Source of the DNA: Aricia agestis
Taxonomy: Eukaryota; Arthropoda; Insecta; Lepidoptera; Lycaenidae
Reading direction: 5' to 3'
Length of the DNA stretch: 64,000 nt
NCBI RefSeq assembly: GCF_905147365.1
Contig: NC_056428.1
Location: 33,027,001-33,091,000 of the forward strand
Both the position numbers and the translations under genes were made by a program. The notes under the pieces are model-generated. The model had not been told where the DNA came from, made no database searches, and worked only from the letters and a program-made list of their open reading frames with translations. This document shows, piece after piece, positions 57,701 to 62,150 of the stretch. Positions within the stretch are counted from its first letter, which is position 1, and every line of letters starts with the position of its first letter.

Positions 57701-59827
57701 TACGAAATAATGATTACTAATGCTCATTAAAATCTCTTGTATCTCTGGTCTAGAGATAAAAGCTGAATCAAGTTAAAATCATGTCTACAAAAAATTATAC
57801 TTACACGAAAATATAGTTGAGATTTTTTTCTTACACTCGTTGTTAGTTTATTACGCGTTACTTGTTACCGTTGTAACGGCAGAATAATTTGAGGCAACGG
57901 TATAATACTTATAATGTTTTGAAAGCGCAGAAAGCATTTGGCGAATCAAAAGGGAGCCTACAGCAACTTCAGCTTATGTAAACTTCTAATATTCATTTAC
58001 GAATTAATAAACGAAGAATAAAATAGGACTAACTACTGTTTTTGTAGTATACGTTGGAAAAATTATTCGAGAGACAGCGATAGCAACATGGATGAGTAAT
58101 GGGGCTGTTTTACCACTTACTGATAAGTGTCGGTTAGGCTATCCACAACTTACCTGACAGATACTCTATACTCTATCTGTCAGATAAGTTGTGGAAAGCC
58201 TATCTGGCACTTATCAGTAGATGGTGAAATAGGCCCTTAGTTTTATCTAGTTTTTCGATCAAAATAAAGTTTTAATGGCAGTCAAACACAGAGTATGCAA
58301 TCCCGCATCTTTCAAAATCGATCAATCGAAAATCTACAGGCATGCGGTGGCGAAATCCAACTTCCGACACATTTACCATTATTTACCTAAGCATGATGAG
58401 TTTATGGTGACGAGATAATAATAGTATTTTAAAAAGATAAAACCGACTTTAAAATTGTAAATAAGTAACTGAGAATTAAAATTATCTACCTCAAAAACTA
58501 CTGAACGCGACAAAGTTATCCCACCAAAAACATTTTCATGTAAAAATGTTGCCAAGATGAGAACATAATATTATAGTTCGTCGTGTCAAAAAGTAGTGAG
58601 ATCTCATGTAGAGCCAAGTTTCTAACCTTACATACTCAACCCTAAATCTAAAAACCTTAATTTTACCCTAAAGCGCGGCAAAATATTTGATAATAATATT
58701 ATAATGTGTCAGCCGCACGAGGAGAATCTATAAACTCTATACATTAGTCAAAATCGGTGGCCTAAATTTCAGCTTTCTAAGACTTCAGGAAGTACCCTAA
58801 CAGTTTTGATGATCGGTGAGTCAGTGACCAAATTGTGGAACCTATAAAATCTAAAGTATAATAGCTACGATATTCAAAATTTGCGCATTTAATAACTATA
58901 CCCATGTCATTATATCTTAAAAATTTCAACTATCTGGCATTATTCAAACCAAAGTTACGAGGGTTCAAAAATACGACGAAACGTTTCGAGAAAAGGAAGG
59001 TAGTGCCCTTGCGCGCTTCGCTTGGCTCATCTTGGCGGGGGCACTCCCGTGCCCCCAGATAGTTATTTCTTGACTGCATATAAAGGGGCCGTCCATTTAT
59101 TACCTACCTACGTGATACGTCACACAAAAAATGACATTTTAAAACAATGATACAAAGTGCATGTTGTTTATGTTAATTTGTATATTAATGTTAATTATAA
59201 TATTTAATATTTTATCGTATACGATAAAATACAAATATCTTAAAAACAACAAAAAAACAAATGAGAATTATGTCTAATAGAAAACAGAATTAAAACAAGC
59301 CGAAATAATAAATAAAAAAATAGAATTCGCTAGTTGCTGATAAATGTACAAAAAAGCATAATCTACAAAGTGGTAAAGCATATTTTGTAATCAAGTCAAT
59401 TAAATAAAAATAGATCCAAAACTCATATAAAAATCAGTGAGTAAAAAAATCAATAAATTCGCGCGCCGTCTCAGTGAGGTGCACTCGCTCAGCTGTTTAT
59501 TGATTCCTGCTTTAAGTTTGCTTACCAATAATATGCGATCTTGTCCCCGTGTCCGTTCCTCACGTTGCGATCTAACAGATTAAAGCACACATTCGTGACG
59601 GCCCCTTCCATCCACTTGATGAAAATATTGCCCTTTTCTATATTGAAATTGTACGAGACGAAATTTCCGGGTTGGTATGGTGTCTGCCAGTAGAATTCAT
59701 TGGCGATCTCCGACCAGAAACCTTCCGGGTCTTCGATGGATTTTTTGTGCATCTTCTTGTACTCGTCGAAGGACGGCAGCAGAGATTTTTCCACGACATA
59801 GTCCGACGGGTGGTAAACTCGCGACAT
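22909..59827 (-). CDS. AcCoAS: Acetyl-CoA synthetase, AcCoAS/ACSS2 type (9 exons, 667 aa)
   Basis: Catalyses acetate + ATP + CoA to acetyl-CoA + AMP + PPi (EC 6.2.1.1), feeding lipid synthesis and histone acetylation. Exons in transcript order are 59827-59526, 51042-50847, 41057-40818, 37241-37126, 35454-35262, 32755-32622, 24742-24553, 23742-23553 and 23351-22909. They sum to 2004 bases, 667 codons plus stop, and all eight introns are GT-AG with matching phases. Motifs: P-loop YTSGSTGKPKG at 283-293 (split by intron 4), SVGEPINPEAW near 405-415, DTFFQTETGG at 431-440, YCTGD at 516-520, hinge region GRIDDMLNVSGH at 534-545, and the regulatory acetyl-lysine site PKTRSGK with K629. There is no obvious mitochondrial presequence, so it matches the cytosolic/nuclear form. 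The start ATG sits in CACCATG. The length is close to that of animal ACSS2 proteins. Confidence 0.96.
23553..23742 (-). CDS. AcCoAS: AcCoAS exon 8
   Basis: Residues 458-520 plus one base: GFPFFGVEPALLDEEGK, the GEGYLVFARPWPSIMRT motif, and FPGYYCTGD with D520 expected to contact the ATP ribose. The acceptor is CCTTCAG and the donor is GTAAGT. Confidence 0.95.
23941..23999. repeat. Perfect 28-bp palindrome, 3-nt loop
   Basis: The left arm 23941-23968 (starting CATATTCATATTTTAATAAG) is an exact complement of 23972-23999. It directly abuts the poly(T) of the next element. Confidence 0.95.
24001..24344 (-). mobile_element. SINE/LINE-3'-end repeat with A tail, copy 2 of 3
   Basis: Same order of blocks as 10553-10900, including GGCCGGCAACGCA, the (GGGAA)-rich minisatellite, GAAACACAGCG hairpin and CTCCCACGTATA end. 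Lies in AcCoAS intron 7, 208 bases downstream of exon 7 in transcript terms. Confidence 0.7.
24553..24742 (-). CDS. AcCoAS: AcCoAS exon 7 (catalytic QTETG motif)
   Basis: Residues 394-457: RVLASVGEPINPEAWHWYY, ISDTFFQTETGGHVLTPLPG and MKPGSA. The family usually has DTWWQTETG or DTFWQTETG; here the second aromatic is Phe (F433-F434), a conservative change near the acetate-binding Trp. The acceptor is ATTTCAG and the donor is GTGAGT. Confidence 0.95.
24922..25125 (-). mobile_element. Short RTE-type repeat (GATGACGCCC family)
   Basis: In reverse: GGATGACGCCCCCAACTCCG, GTACATTTTTTCATG, and the ATACTAATATTATAAAAGC tail. Same family on the plus strand at 34132-34328, 51328-51617 and 52200-52399. 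Confidence 0.65.
25148..25948 (-). mobile_element. Interspersed repeat (GGGTTCC family) with 131-bp tandem duplication
   Basis: On the minus strand it starts TAGGGTTCCGTAGCC at 25945 and ends CAACTCGCACTTGGCA. Block 25395-25525 is duplicated in tandem as 25526-25656 with a period of exactly 131 bases and almost no differences. The copy at 7805-8432 has only one. Confidence 0.75.
26194..27227. mobile_element. Foldback element with a repeat inserted
   Basis: Left GCTTGTCACACACAGAGCAG / GTAATGTA and right CCTGCTCTGTCTGTGACAGC are inverted ends. The interior has many (A/G)ATACATCTC units. A 297-bp A-tailed repeat (26556-26852) is inserted. In AcCoAS intron 6. Confidence 0.6.
26556..26852 (-). 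mobile_element. SINE/LINE-3'-end repeat with A tail, copy 3 of 3
   Basis: Same blocks as 10553-10900 and 24001-24344, but it lacks the ACCTGATGG segment next to the tail (deletion between AACGAG and AACGTCGCC). Confidence 0.7.
28690..28763. repeat. Inverted repeat, ~30-bp arms
   Basis: TAAAGATAATTTTTCACGCG and later CGCGTGAAAAATTATTATCTT are complementary, around a loop with TACTAACTTGTAG. A small foldback. Confidence 0.8.
29101..29353. mobile_element. Foldback MITE, family B, copy 1
   Basis: Arms of about 115 bases: GTAACAAAACTAAGTAATAA / GTGTGTAC / GTTCCTTGTAGAGAGTTCA and their complements, centred on TGGGCAAGCGGCCC. A second copy is 44484-44743. Confidence 0.85.
29700..29860. repeat. Purine-rich GAGGAA minisatellite
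   Basis: Imperfect GAGGAAGAGGATGCG units at the left end of the hAT-like element, mirrored by a GAGGAAGCG-rich stretch at 31840-31955 at its right end. Confidence 0.8.
30098..30831 (+). mobile_element. Small TIR element carrying a BED finger
   Basis: Ends CGAGGGTTGCAAAATTAC and TTTACATCCCTCG are imperfect inverted repeats, with AT-rich TTTTACCGTAATT words at both sides. Flanked by GAGC on both sides (30094-30097, 30832-30835). Removing it restores the left arm of the surrounding foldback. Confidence 0.55.
30347..30505 (+). pseudogene. BED-type zinc finger, hAT transposase N-terminus remnant
   Basis: Reads VWDYFQVLSEHDKRKHVMC then IFCNTEYKNANATRMTEHF and EKC. The order W-x-(Y/F)-F, C-x2-C, then H-x4-C fits the BED zinc finger found at the start of many hAT transposases. 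No transposase core follows before stops, so this is a fragment of a deleted element. The protein start is not defined. Confidence 0.6.
30858..31493 (+). mobile_element. RTE-like repeat with three ~136-bp tandem units
   Basis: Head GACTAGCTGTTGCCCGCGAC, tail (GTCA)n and TATAAGTATAAGAT. Inside, TTTCATGTTTCTAACTCAAG recurs near 31003, 31139 and 31276, each followed by CACCCC(G/C)TT(G/C)GGGGTA. Confidence 0.7.
31494..31612. repeat. Palindromic segment, ~42-bp arms
   Basis: ATAAGATTTTAAACTTTATC and TTCATTATTGTAATACATAG on the left are complementary to the right arm ending at 31612, with a GC-rich centre (CGGCCGCCCGTGGCCG). Confidence 0.85.
32075..32327. mobile_element. MITE family C, copy 1
   Basis: Inverted ends TAATATACCTAGCGGAATAG and its complement. 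The interior has ATTGGTTTTCATCTGTGTG and GTGTATCACACGTCTC-like words. A truncated inverted copy is at 48568-48811. Confidence 0.75.
32336..32446 (-). mobile_element. GGGTTCC-family repeat, truncated
   Basis: On the minus strand TTAGGGTTCCGTAACCAAAG, then AACGGGACC and (TGTC)n-type tract. Only the first 110 bases are present. Confidence 0.65.
32622..32755 (-). CDS. AcCoAS: AcCoAS exon 6
   Basis: Residues 350-393 plus two bases of K394: FEGTPFYPDNDRYW, then VTQFYTAPTAIRSLMKFGD, matching the acetate-pocket region of the family. The acceptor is GTTTCAG and the donor is GTGAGT. Confidence 0.95.
32955..33004 (+). mobile_element. GGGTTCC-family repeat, 3' end
   Basis: ACGATACGGAACCCTTCGTG followed by CGCGAGTCCGACTCGCACTT is the terminal part of the family; it is preceded by an A-rich stretch. 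In AcCoAS intron 5. Confidence 0.65.
34132..34328 (+). mobile_element. Short RTE-type repeat (GATGACGCCC family)
   Basis: TAGATGACGCCCGCAACTCC head, CCTATGTCCTTTCCCGAG, GGTTCAGCGGTTCGGGCGTA, (GACA)n and ATAATATTAGTATGGAT tail. Complete head to tail at about 197 bases. Confidence 0.75.
35262..35454 (-). CDS. AcCoAS: AcCoAS exon 5 (P-loop)
   Basis: Residues 285-349. It completes the P-loop SGSTGKPKGVLHT and continues through YVFDYRDKDVFWCTADVGWITGHTYVVY, a hallmark of acetyl-CoA synthetases. The acceptor is CATCTAG and the donor is GTGAGT; leaves in phase 0. Confidence 0.95.
35935..36006. repeat. 72-bp near-perfect palindrome without spacer
   Basis: 35935-35970 and 35971-36006 are complementary with two mismatches; the centre is GAAATACTTTATAAAGTATTTC. 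In AcCoAS intron 4. Confidence 0.93.
36660..36996 (+). mobile_element. GGGTTCC-family repeat
   Basis: TTAGGGATCCGTACCCCAAA head, (TGTC)n near 36713, and GTTCGTGCGCGAGTCTGACT / CGCACTTGGCCG end. In AcCoAS intron 4, about 130 bases after exon 4 in transcript terms. Confidence 0.7.
37126..37241 (-). CDS. AcCoAS: AcCoAS exon 4
   Basis: Residues 247-284 plus two bases of S285: YNWNDDVDVWWHDF, then EAEDPLFMLYT, the beginning of the ATP-binding P-loop. The acceptor is ATTTTAG and the donor is GTAATA. Too short and interrupted to show up as a long open frame; placed by phase and family motifs. Confidence 0.93.
37337..38455 (+). mobile_element. RTE-like repeat interrupted by a solo LTR
   Basis: ACTAGACGTTTCGTGCGGCT head and TTTATAATATTATAATATA tail. 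It is split at ATCGGATCAGTA | AGTAGTTCCTGAGATT by 597 bp. After the LTR, a second partial copy of the CCGTTTTTTTCCAC / TCCTATTAGTCTTAGCG block (38279-38340) repeats the block before it. Confidence 0.65.
37631..38227 (-). mobile_element. Solo LTR, Gypsy-type, with 4-bp target duplication
   Basis: TGTTACGTGCTAGGG...CATGTACCGTAACA, 597 bp, flanked by AGTA on both sides. On the minus strand it matches the plus-strand LTR at 52651-53245 over its full length, including the TATA-like TATAAAAAGCCGC and an AATAAAG near the 3' end. A clean recombination footprint of a full element. Confidence 0.9.
38664..38740 (+). mobile_element. RTE-like repeat head
   Basis: TACTAGCGGCCCGCCCCGGC followed by TTCGCACGGGTGG, a head also seen at 51107. 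The rest has decayed into the T-rich stretch up to 39020. In AcCoAS intron 3. Confidence 0.55.
39557..40098 (+). repeat. RTE-like repeat body, copy 2 of the ~545-bp direct pair
   Basis: Matches 671-1215 through its whole length with scattered substitutions and ends CCTCTTTATAATAGTAGTG. In AcCoAS intron 3. Confidence 0.65.
40818..41057 (-). CDS. AcCoAS: AcCoAS exon 3
   Basis: Residues 167-246, opening FAGFSCDSLAERM and containing VLVTADGAWRGEKLLNLK, the arginine-containing CoA-binding area of the family. The acceptor is CATACAG and the donor is GTTAGT; phase 0 at both ends. It ends with a short variable loop (KLPDDLSSM). Confidence 0.95.
41091..41255. repeat. Foldback just upstream of AcCoAS exon 3
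   Basis: 41101-41128 (CGAAACCGTTTTGAGACTCA...) and 41217-41244 are perfect 28-bp inverted arms, with further pairing inside (GCCGCGT / ACGCGGC, CTCTAACAA / TTGTTAGAG). On the minus strand it lies 34-200 bases before the exon 3 acceptor at 41057. Confidence 0.85.
41291..41685. mobile_element. Long foldback element rich in ACGT words
   Basis: Arms of roughly 150 bases: CCACATTCGACATCTCCACG, GTCGTCAACGTGG, GTACGTTGACGTGACGTG and complements. The loop is about 90 bases (TTTCTTAAATCTCTTTCTCC). The arms are dense in CACGT/ACGTG. Confidence 0.85.
41749..41910. mobile_element. MITE with ~28-bp inverted ends
   Basis: CAGCAGACTTAGCATGGCCA and TGGCCATGCTAAGCCTGCTG are inverted, and CAGTAGAAA / TTTCTATGG continue the pairing. 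A 64-codon open frame runs through it without protein-like features. Confidence 0.7.
42179..42342. mobile_element. Foldback MITE, family A, copy 2
   Basis: TAACGGCGGTTCCCAATATT left end and the complement ending CGGCCGTTA. Intact foldback like 9013-9175; inner CTAATGTCTC/GAGACATATA pair. Confidence 0.85.
42648..42742. repeat. (TA)n microsatellite
   Basis: About 47 uninterrupted TA units, immediately followed by the head of the 1.1-kb repeat. Confidence 0.97.
42745..43870 (+). repeat. 1.1-kb composite repeat, copy 1
   Basis: Starts CTAGATGTCCCGCGCGGCTT and ends ACACACAAGAAATATATATA. It matches 62151-63293 in the same order and direction with few substitutions. It combines an RTE-like repeat (head to TTATAATATTAGG) with a second element bearing a (GAT)n tract near 43158. 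Copy-specific: an extra palindromic ATAAATGAGATCATTTAT block at 42925 and a missing segment of about 60 bases at 43505. Confidence 0.85.
44484..44743. mobile_element. Foldback MITE, family B, copy 2
   Basis: Arms with GTAACAAAAATAAGTGATAA, GGGTGTGTACGTGTTCCTTG and complements, centred on GGGCAAGGGCCCGAGC. It ends 41 bases before the target duplication of the R1-type LINE. Confidence 0.88.
44800..46005 (-). mobile_element. 5'-truncated R1-clade LINE with 15-bp target duplication
   Basis: Flanked by TCATTATTCATACCT at 44785-44799 and 46006-46020. The plus-strand poly(T) at 44800-44818 is the poly(A) tail of a minus-strand insertion. It carries the end of ORF2 and a GC-rich 3' UTR. Insertion is in AcCoAS intron 2, same orientation as the gene. 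Confidence 0.92.
45201..46003 (-). pseudogene. R1-type LINE ORF2 C-terminus (truncated, frameshifted)
   Basis: From the truncation point one frame reads VIKSMVMYGAPIWTDNLRP and KLQRTMAIRV; near 45880 it shifts to the frame with YRTVSKDAACALAGSVPWDL, LTQVLTGHGCFRRYL and the C-terminal Cys/His knuckle (CHHC, then H and C: CDTAQHTISTCPAW). These are the post-reverse-transcriptase and zinc-knuckle parts of R1-clade ORF2. The reverse transcriptase and endonuclease are absent, so it cannot move itself. Confidence 0.85.
46509..46858 (+). mobile_element. tRNA-derived SINE
   Basis: Head GCTCCGTGGTTTAGTGGTTA (A box) with the B box GGGTTCGAATCCC at tRNA spacing, then GCAGGCTAATCACCTGATTG, CTGCGCCTGATCTCTCGC and CCCACTGGGTTATGAGAG, and a (TAT)n tail. 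The acceptor stem does not pair, so it is not a working tRNA. Confidence 0.8.
47129..47174. repeat. Poly(G) followed by poly(C)
   Basis: About 15 G, GCTGGG, seven C, AA, then about 17 C, able to fold on itself or form a G-quadruplex on either strand. The equivalent place in the second tandem unit has no such tract, while a shorter GGGGGGG...CCCCCC pair occurs at 47863-47894. Confidence 0.9.
48358..48418. repeat. Perfect 28-bp hairpin, 5-nt loop
   Basis: TTCGTTCGGCCCACCTGATG... at 48358-48385 pairs exactly with 48391-48418 across TGATG. GC-rich and very stable. In AcCoAS intron 2. Confidence 0.95.
48568..48811. mobile_element. MITE family C, copy 2 (truncated, inverted)
   Basis: Reverse of 32075-32327: keeps ATTCCGCTAGGTATATTA at the right end, but the left end stops at AAACAAAGGCCTGAGCAAG and runs into GC-rich CGAGCGGTGACGCGCGCG. 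It has a small extra segment (AATTTAATCTCATAGAAGTC) copy 1 lacks. Confidence 0.7.
49097..49761. mobile_element. Foldback MITE, family A, copy 3, with an insertion
   Basis: Left arm TAACGGCCGTTCCCAATATT to CCCTACTA (49143), right part from GAGATAGGAATAGC (49649) to CGGCCGTTA. The two pieces join to the intact family sequence when 49144-49648 is removed. Confidence 0.85.
49144..49646. mobile_element. Tc1/mariner-type MITE inside a MITE
   Basis: TIRs TAGTTTGTGCGTTTTAAGAT... and ...ATAAAACGCACAAACTA, flanked by TA on each side (49142-49143, 49647-49648). TA duplication and TIR form fit the Tc1/mariner superfamily. 503 bp, non-coding, with an internal hairpin GTTGCTAAATGGTTGGCATTTAGCAAC. Confidence 0.85.
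50579..50654. mobile_element. Short foldback MITE, family E
   Basis: GCCTGTATCACCACTTCCTG and CAGGAAGTGGTGATACAG are inverted around AAGTGCCGGATAGGCTACG. A deleted version of 58101-58239. Confidence 0.75.
50847..51042 (-). CDS. AcCoAS: AcCoAS exon 2
   Basis: Residues 101-166, entered in phase 2 after a CCAG acceptor and left in phase 0 at GTAAGA. It carries ITYKKLLSLVCQFANALR, the GDKVSIYMPM motif and MLACARIGAVHSVV, which are standard A1/A2-type core motifs of acyl-adenylating enzymes. Confidence 0.95.
51107..51210 (+). mobile_element. RTE-like repeat fragment
   Basis: ACTAGTGATCCGCCCGGGCT followed by TCGCACGGGTATAAAACAT, then TATAGCCTATGTAACTCACT and AATAGGTTCATTAG. Short, in AcCoAS intron 1 just 65 bases before exon 2. 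Confidence 0.55.
51328..51617 (+). mobile_element. Short RTE-type repeat with duplicated tail
   Basis: GATGACGCCCGCGACTCTGT head to the ATAATATTAGTA tail at 51531, then about 83 bases of the 3' end repeated in tandem (TTTCAGCAAAATAGGTTCAG to ATAATATTAGTATTTCAGC). Confidence 0.75.
52200..52399 (+). mobile_element. Short RTE-type repeat interrupted at its tail by the LTR fragment
   Basis: CTACACGACGCTTGCAACTC head, GGTTTAGCGGTTTGGGCGTG, (GACA)n, and the tail CGCATACATAA, which resumes as ATAATATTAGC at 53246. Confidence 0.7.
52406..52639 (+). pseudogene. Gypsy integrase C-terminus
   Basis: Reads GFEDGSLVWLHNPTRRKGKS, LQTKWDGPYKVVTRLNDVTY and HIDRLARYHG, the small beta-barrel end of Gypsy-type Pol, stopping at TAA 52637-52639 eleven bases before the LTR. 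Only about 75 residues; no catalytic part and no env-like frame. Confidence 0.85.
52638..52650 (+). other. Polypurine tract of the LTR element
   Basis: AAGAGGGGAGTAG directly abuts the TG of the LTR, where plus-strand DNA synthesis would be primed. Confidence 0.7.
52651..53245 (+). mobile_element. Complete 3' LTR, 595 bp
   Basis: TGTTACGGTACATGG to CCTAGCACGTAACA. TATA-like TATAAAAAG at 52949-52957 and AATAAA at 53182-53187. A run of GTGACCTAGTG-like words precedes the poly(A) signal. Matches the solo LTR at 37631-38227 in reverse. Confidence 0.9.
54567..55260 (+). pseudogene. Mariner transposase, N-terminal and first catalytic part (broken)
   Basis: MKLTRENVRSMIYYDFRCGL, then after a frameshift SYDRLQLAFLNKAPSRATIY and WFKEFKRGRRNLSDDPREGR, the paired helix-turn-helix of mariner transposases. 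An 11-base tandem duplication near 54790 shifts frame again. Later: DDQKRLRIDWYRQMF, SNAVFDIVTGNESWIY with Asn where the first catalytic Asp of the D,D34D triad belongs, KKMIASFFGQKGHFATVVLE, and a frame reading ADWYVNRCLSVIMPPLLK before a stop. The rest of the protein is missing on this strand. Confidence 0.85.
55498..57296. mobile_element. 1.8-kb element with 26-bp terminal inverted repeats
   Basis: 55498-55523 (GTCTGGCTAGCGAAAGATGA...) and 57271-57296 are inverted repeats with one mismatch in 26. No clear target duplication could be read. The interior is AT-rich and holds a minus-strand mariner C-terminus at 56108-56390. Family not identified. Confidence 0.6.
56108..56390 (-). pseudogene. 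Mariner transposase C-terminus
   Basis: On the minus strand: WLREFGWEVLMYPPYSPDLA, PSDFHLFKSLQDSLG, EDCQNHLSQFFHQKPQNFYS and RWQKVVEQND. The YSPDLAPSDF block holds the third catalytic Asp. It picks up about where the plus-strand remnant at 54567-55260 leaves off, minus the segment with the second Asp. Confidence 0.85.
58101..58239. mobile_element. Foldback MITE, family E, intact hairpin
   Basis: GGGGCTGTTTTACCACTTAC, GATAAGTGTCGGTTAGGCTA and TCCACAACTTACCTGACAGAT, then the complements to GGTGAAATAGGCCCTTA. Arms ~65 bases, tiny loop. In AcCoAS intron 1. Confidence 0.85.
58245..59500. other. AcCoAS intron 1, proximal part without recognised elements
   Basis: AT-rich. The only structured piece is 59000-59060, where a GTAGTGCCCTTGCGCGCTTC / GCGGGGGCACTCCCGTGCCC stretch looks like the end of a degraded repeat. 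No open frame with protein-like features. Confidence 0.4.
59526..59827 (-). CDS. AcCoAS: AcCoAS exon 1 (start codon)
   Basis: Encodes residues 1-100 plus two bases of W101. It begins MSRVYHPSDYVVEKS and contains the N-terminal ACSS domain (FWSEIA, NIFIKWMEGAVTNVCFNLLDR) ending in DKIAYYW. The donor is GTAAGC. The ATG is in a strong context, and no upstream in-frame extension is needed to match the family's usual N-terminus. Confidence 0.95.
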
Positions 59828-60110
59828 GGTGACTGTTTGCGCTGAATATCGCGCGATAATAATAGCCGCGACCGCGAATTGCCGACTGCCGACTACCTAC
59901 TGAGTACGACCGACCGTTTGACGTTTGGCCGACTGCAAAAAGCCGATTACGTATAGAATGACGCATGCATGGGAGGCGCATGCGCGCGCGGTGCTCGGAC
60001 GAATTTCACCGTGGTAGGTATCTACGCCAGCATGCATGCTCTCTGATTTTCAGTAATTATTCTGTAATTACGCGGCAGATGCTAAGGGATGTGATATCAC
60101 GGCCGGCTTA
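59828..60110 (-). promoter_or_regulatory. AcCoAS 5' flank (likely 5' UTR and core promoter)
   Basis: More GC-rich than its surroundings and free of the repeats that fill the introns. It contains the NRF-1-like palindrome and several CGACTGCCGACTACC-like short repeats. The transcription start cannot be placed from sequence alone. Confidence 0.4.
59976..59985. promoter_or_regulatory. NRF-1/Ewg-type palindrome upstream of AcCoAS
   Basis: GCGCATGCGC is an exact match to the NRF-1 (Drosophila Ewg) consensus core. It lies 149 bases upstream of the AcCoAS ATG in a locally GC-rich stretch, a typical position in promoters of metabolic genes. Another copy at 31798-31807 is inside a repeat, so a chance match cannot be excluded. 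I see no clear TATA box here. Confidence 0.45.
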
Positions 60111-60119
60111 GGTAGCTAA

Positions 60120-61700
60120 TTATCTTTAGAGGGAGAGTCGGATGATGGGAATGGGATGATGTAACTCTGATACGGTGCGCCGTTGCTAATGTCCCGGCCT
60201 CAATATCACTATCGCGGGACAAGGTTACCGCAGAGAGCATGAAATCTGCTATTTAACCGTCTAATGCCTGTCTAATTATAACGTGTAATGACCATAAAGT
60301 TAAAGTGACTCAAAGTTAATATACCTAGTTAGGAATATTAACTTTATGGTAATGACCGAATAATAAACACATTTTAACTACACATAAAGTTGTAATATGA
60401 ACCCGCTTACTTTTGAGTTGTTTCTGTATTAACATATCTATTTTCATCTGGACACGTAACATAATATTATGATAGTCTATTGAAAACACCTAACAGAAGC
60501 ATGTACCTAAATAAGTATTTTTCTTACATCAAACCGCAAATAATCTCAAACATTTTCCACCGCTCAAACCTTTGACATCCGGGTCAAAACACTACTCTAA
60601 TTATTGCTAGATACATCGCGAGTCACGACAGTATTATGTGTTAACTTCAGTACATTGTACAGTACATACCCACTGACCTACAACATTGTATGCCTAATCA
60701 GTAATCACTAATGCCACTTCGAATATTCAAATCATCACCAACCTACATCTGAATGAAACTTTGAACATTCATTAAGTCGCTTAAACCGAGTCACTTGCAC
60801 CAGTCTGGGTTAAGTTATTACTGGTGTCGAGATATCGTGCCGTCATTACCATTATAAAAACAAGGGAGACAAACATTAAATTAAACCATAAACCAACCAT
60901 AACACCTAAAATTCATAATGTTCATTACATGGGTTTGACAAAACAGAAAAATTAGTGTAGGTCGAGTGGGCATCGATCTAGTTATGCAGATGTTATGTCA
61001 TATTTCCTACTCGGGTAGGCCATGGATGGGTACTTCAGAAGCTGGGCTCCAATTTTTGAATCAACAGTTTTTCAGGGTTCCCGATTTGAAGCCTATGCGA
61101 ACAAGTGCATATATACGTAGTACTTATTATATCTCAGTGAATCAGTGATATAAAGTTATATTTTACAGCGATATAAAGTTTTATTATACGCAACGAAAAA
61201 ATAAATTATGTAATATTAAAAATATGTTTGGCTAAGAGTAATATTTTTACCTAAACTTCATCCACGACTACATCGCGCACGTATAAAGTGGTTTCGGTAC
61301 GGTAGGACAAAATTTAATTACTAATAAATAAGTGTTCTACTACTTAGTAGTTCGGTGTTCTAGCCAGTTTTATAAACTAAGCAAAATTGTATCTTTTTTC
61401 AATAAAAAATATATATGTAAAAATAACATTTTTATTGTAATTACTAATTATACTGTACAAATCTATAACTCAGATATATCTTATACCTGCATTAAAATAA
61501 ATAAATAACATTATTTAATTTCACTAAAATAAAATATTATGATTTATGCCGTTTAAAGTTGTGTACGTTATCTTTTTTTATTACATATTATCTACAATAG
61601 TATAATGTACTTAAATGAGATGTTGCACGTAAAATTATTCATGTCATATTAGGATATTATAAGTAAGACCACTTGCGCTAACCTGGGTTATAGTTAATCC
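60120..61700. other. Upstream flank of AcCoAS, no gene seen
   Basis: AT-rich single-copy-looking sequence. A small inverted pair (ACCATAAAGTTAA at 60291 and TTAACTTTATGGT at 60338) and a GAGTCACTTGCACCAGTCTG word near 60788 are the only features noticed. Confidence 0.4.
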
Positions 61701-61726
61701 TCGGTTAAATATAGTTTAATTAAGAC

Positions 61727-62085
61727 TGGGTTGCACCAACTAACTTTAACTTTAACCTTAACTATAACCGGAAAAATTGACAAAATGTCGTATGAGAATA
61801 TGGGGTGTTTGGACGCCATATTTAACTTTAACTTTACCCACGCCTCTGGTGCAATCCAGTCTAAGACGGGGTTGCACCAGCTAACTTTAACTTTAACTGT
61901 AACTTTAACAACGGTGCAAAATGTCAAATCTTTGGTTAAAGTTAAATACGGCGTCCTTACCTCCGCTCATACGTGAATTTCTCCGGTTAAAGTTAAAGCT
62001 AAAGGACGCCATATTTAAGTATAAAAATAACTTTAGTTAAACTTTAACTTTAACCACGCCTCTGGTGCAACCCAACTTTAGCGTT
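61727..62085. mobile_element. Two adjacent foldback MITEs, TTGCACCA family
   Basis: Copy one 61727-61862 begins GACTGGGTTGCACCAACTAA and ends GGTGCAATCCAGTC. Copy two starts GACGGGGTTGCACCAGCTAA at 61865 and ends TGGTGCAACCCAAC. Both are full of ACTTTAACTTTAAC on one side and GTTAAAGTTAAA on the other. Confidence 0.7.
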
Positions 62086-62150
62086 AACTTGAATTATCCG
62101 GACTTACTCTGTGTCCGAACTTACCCTGATTAACTATACATAATATTACT

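Noticed and set aside
59697..59981. 94-codon minus-strand open frame overlapping AcCoAS exon 1
   Set aside because: Out of frame with the conserved protein; shadow of exon 1 and its 5' flank.
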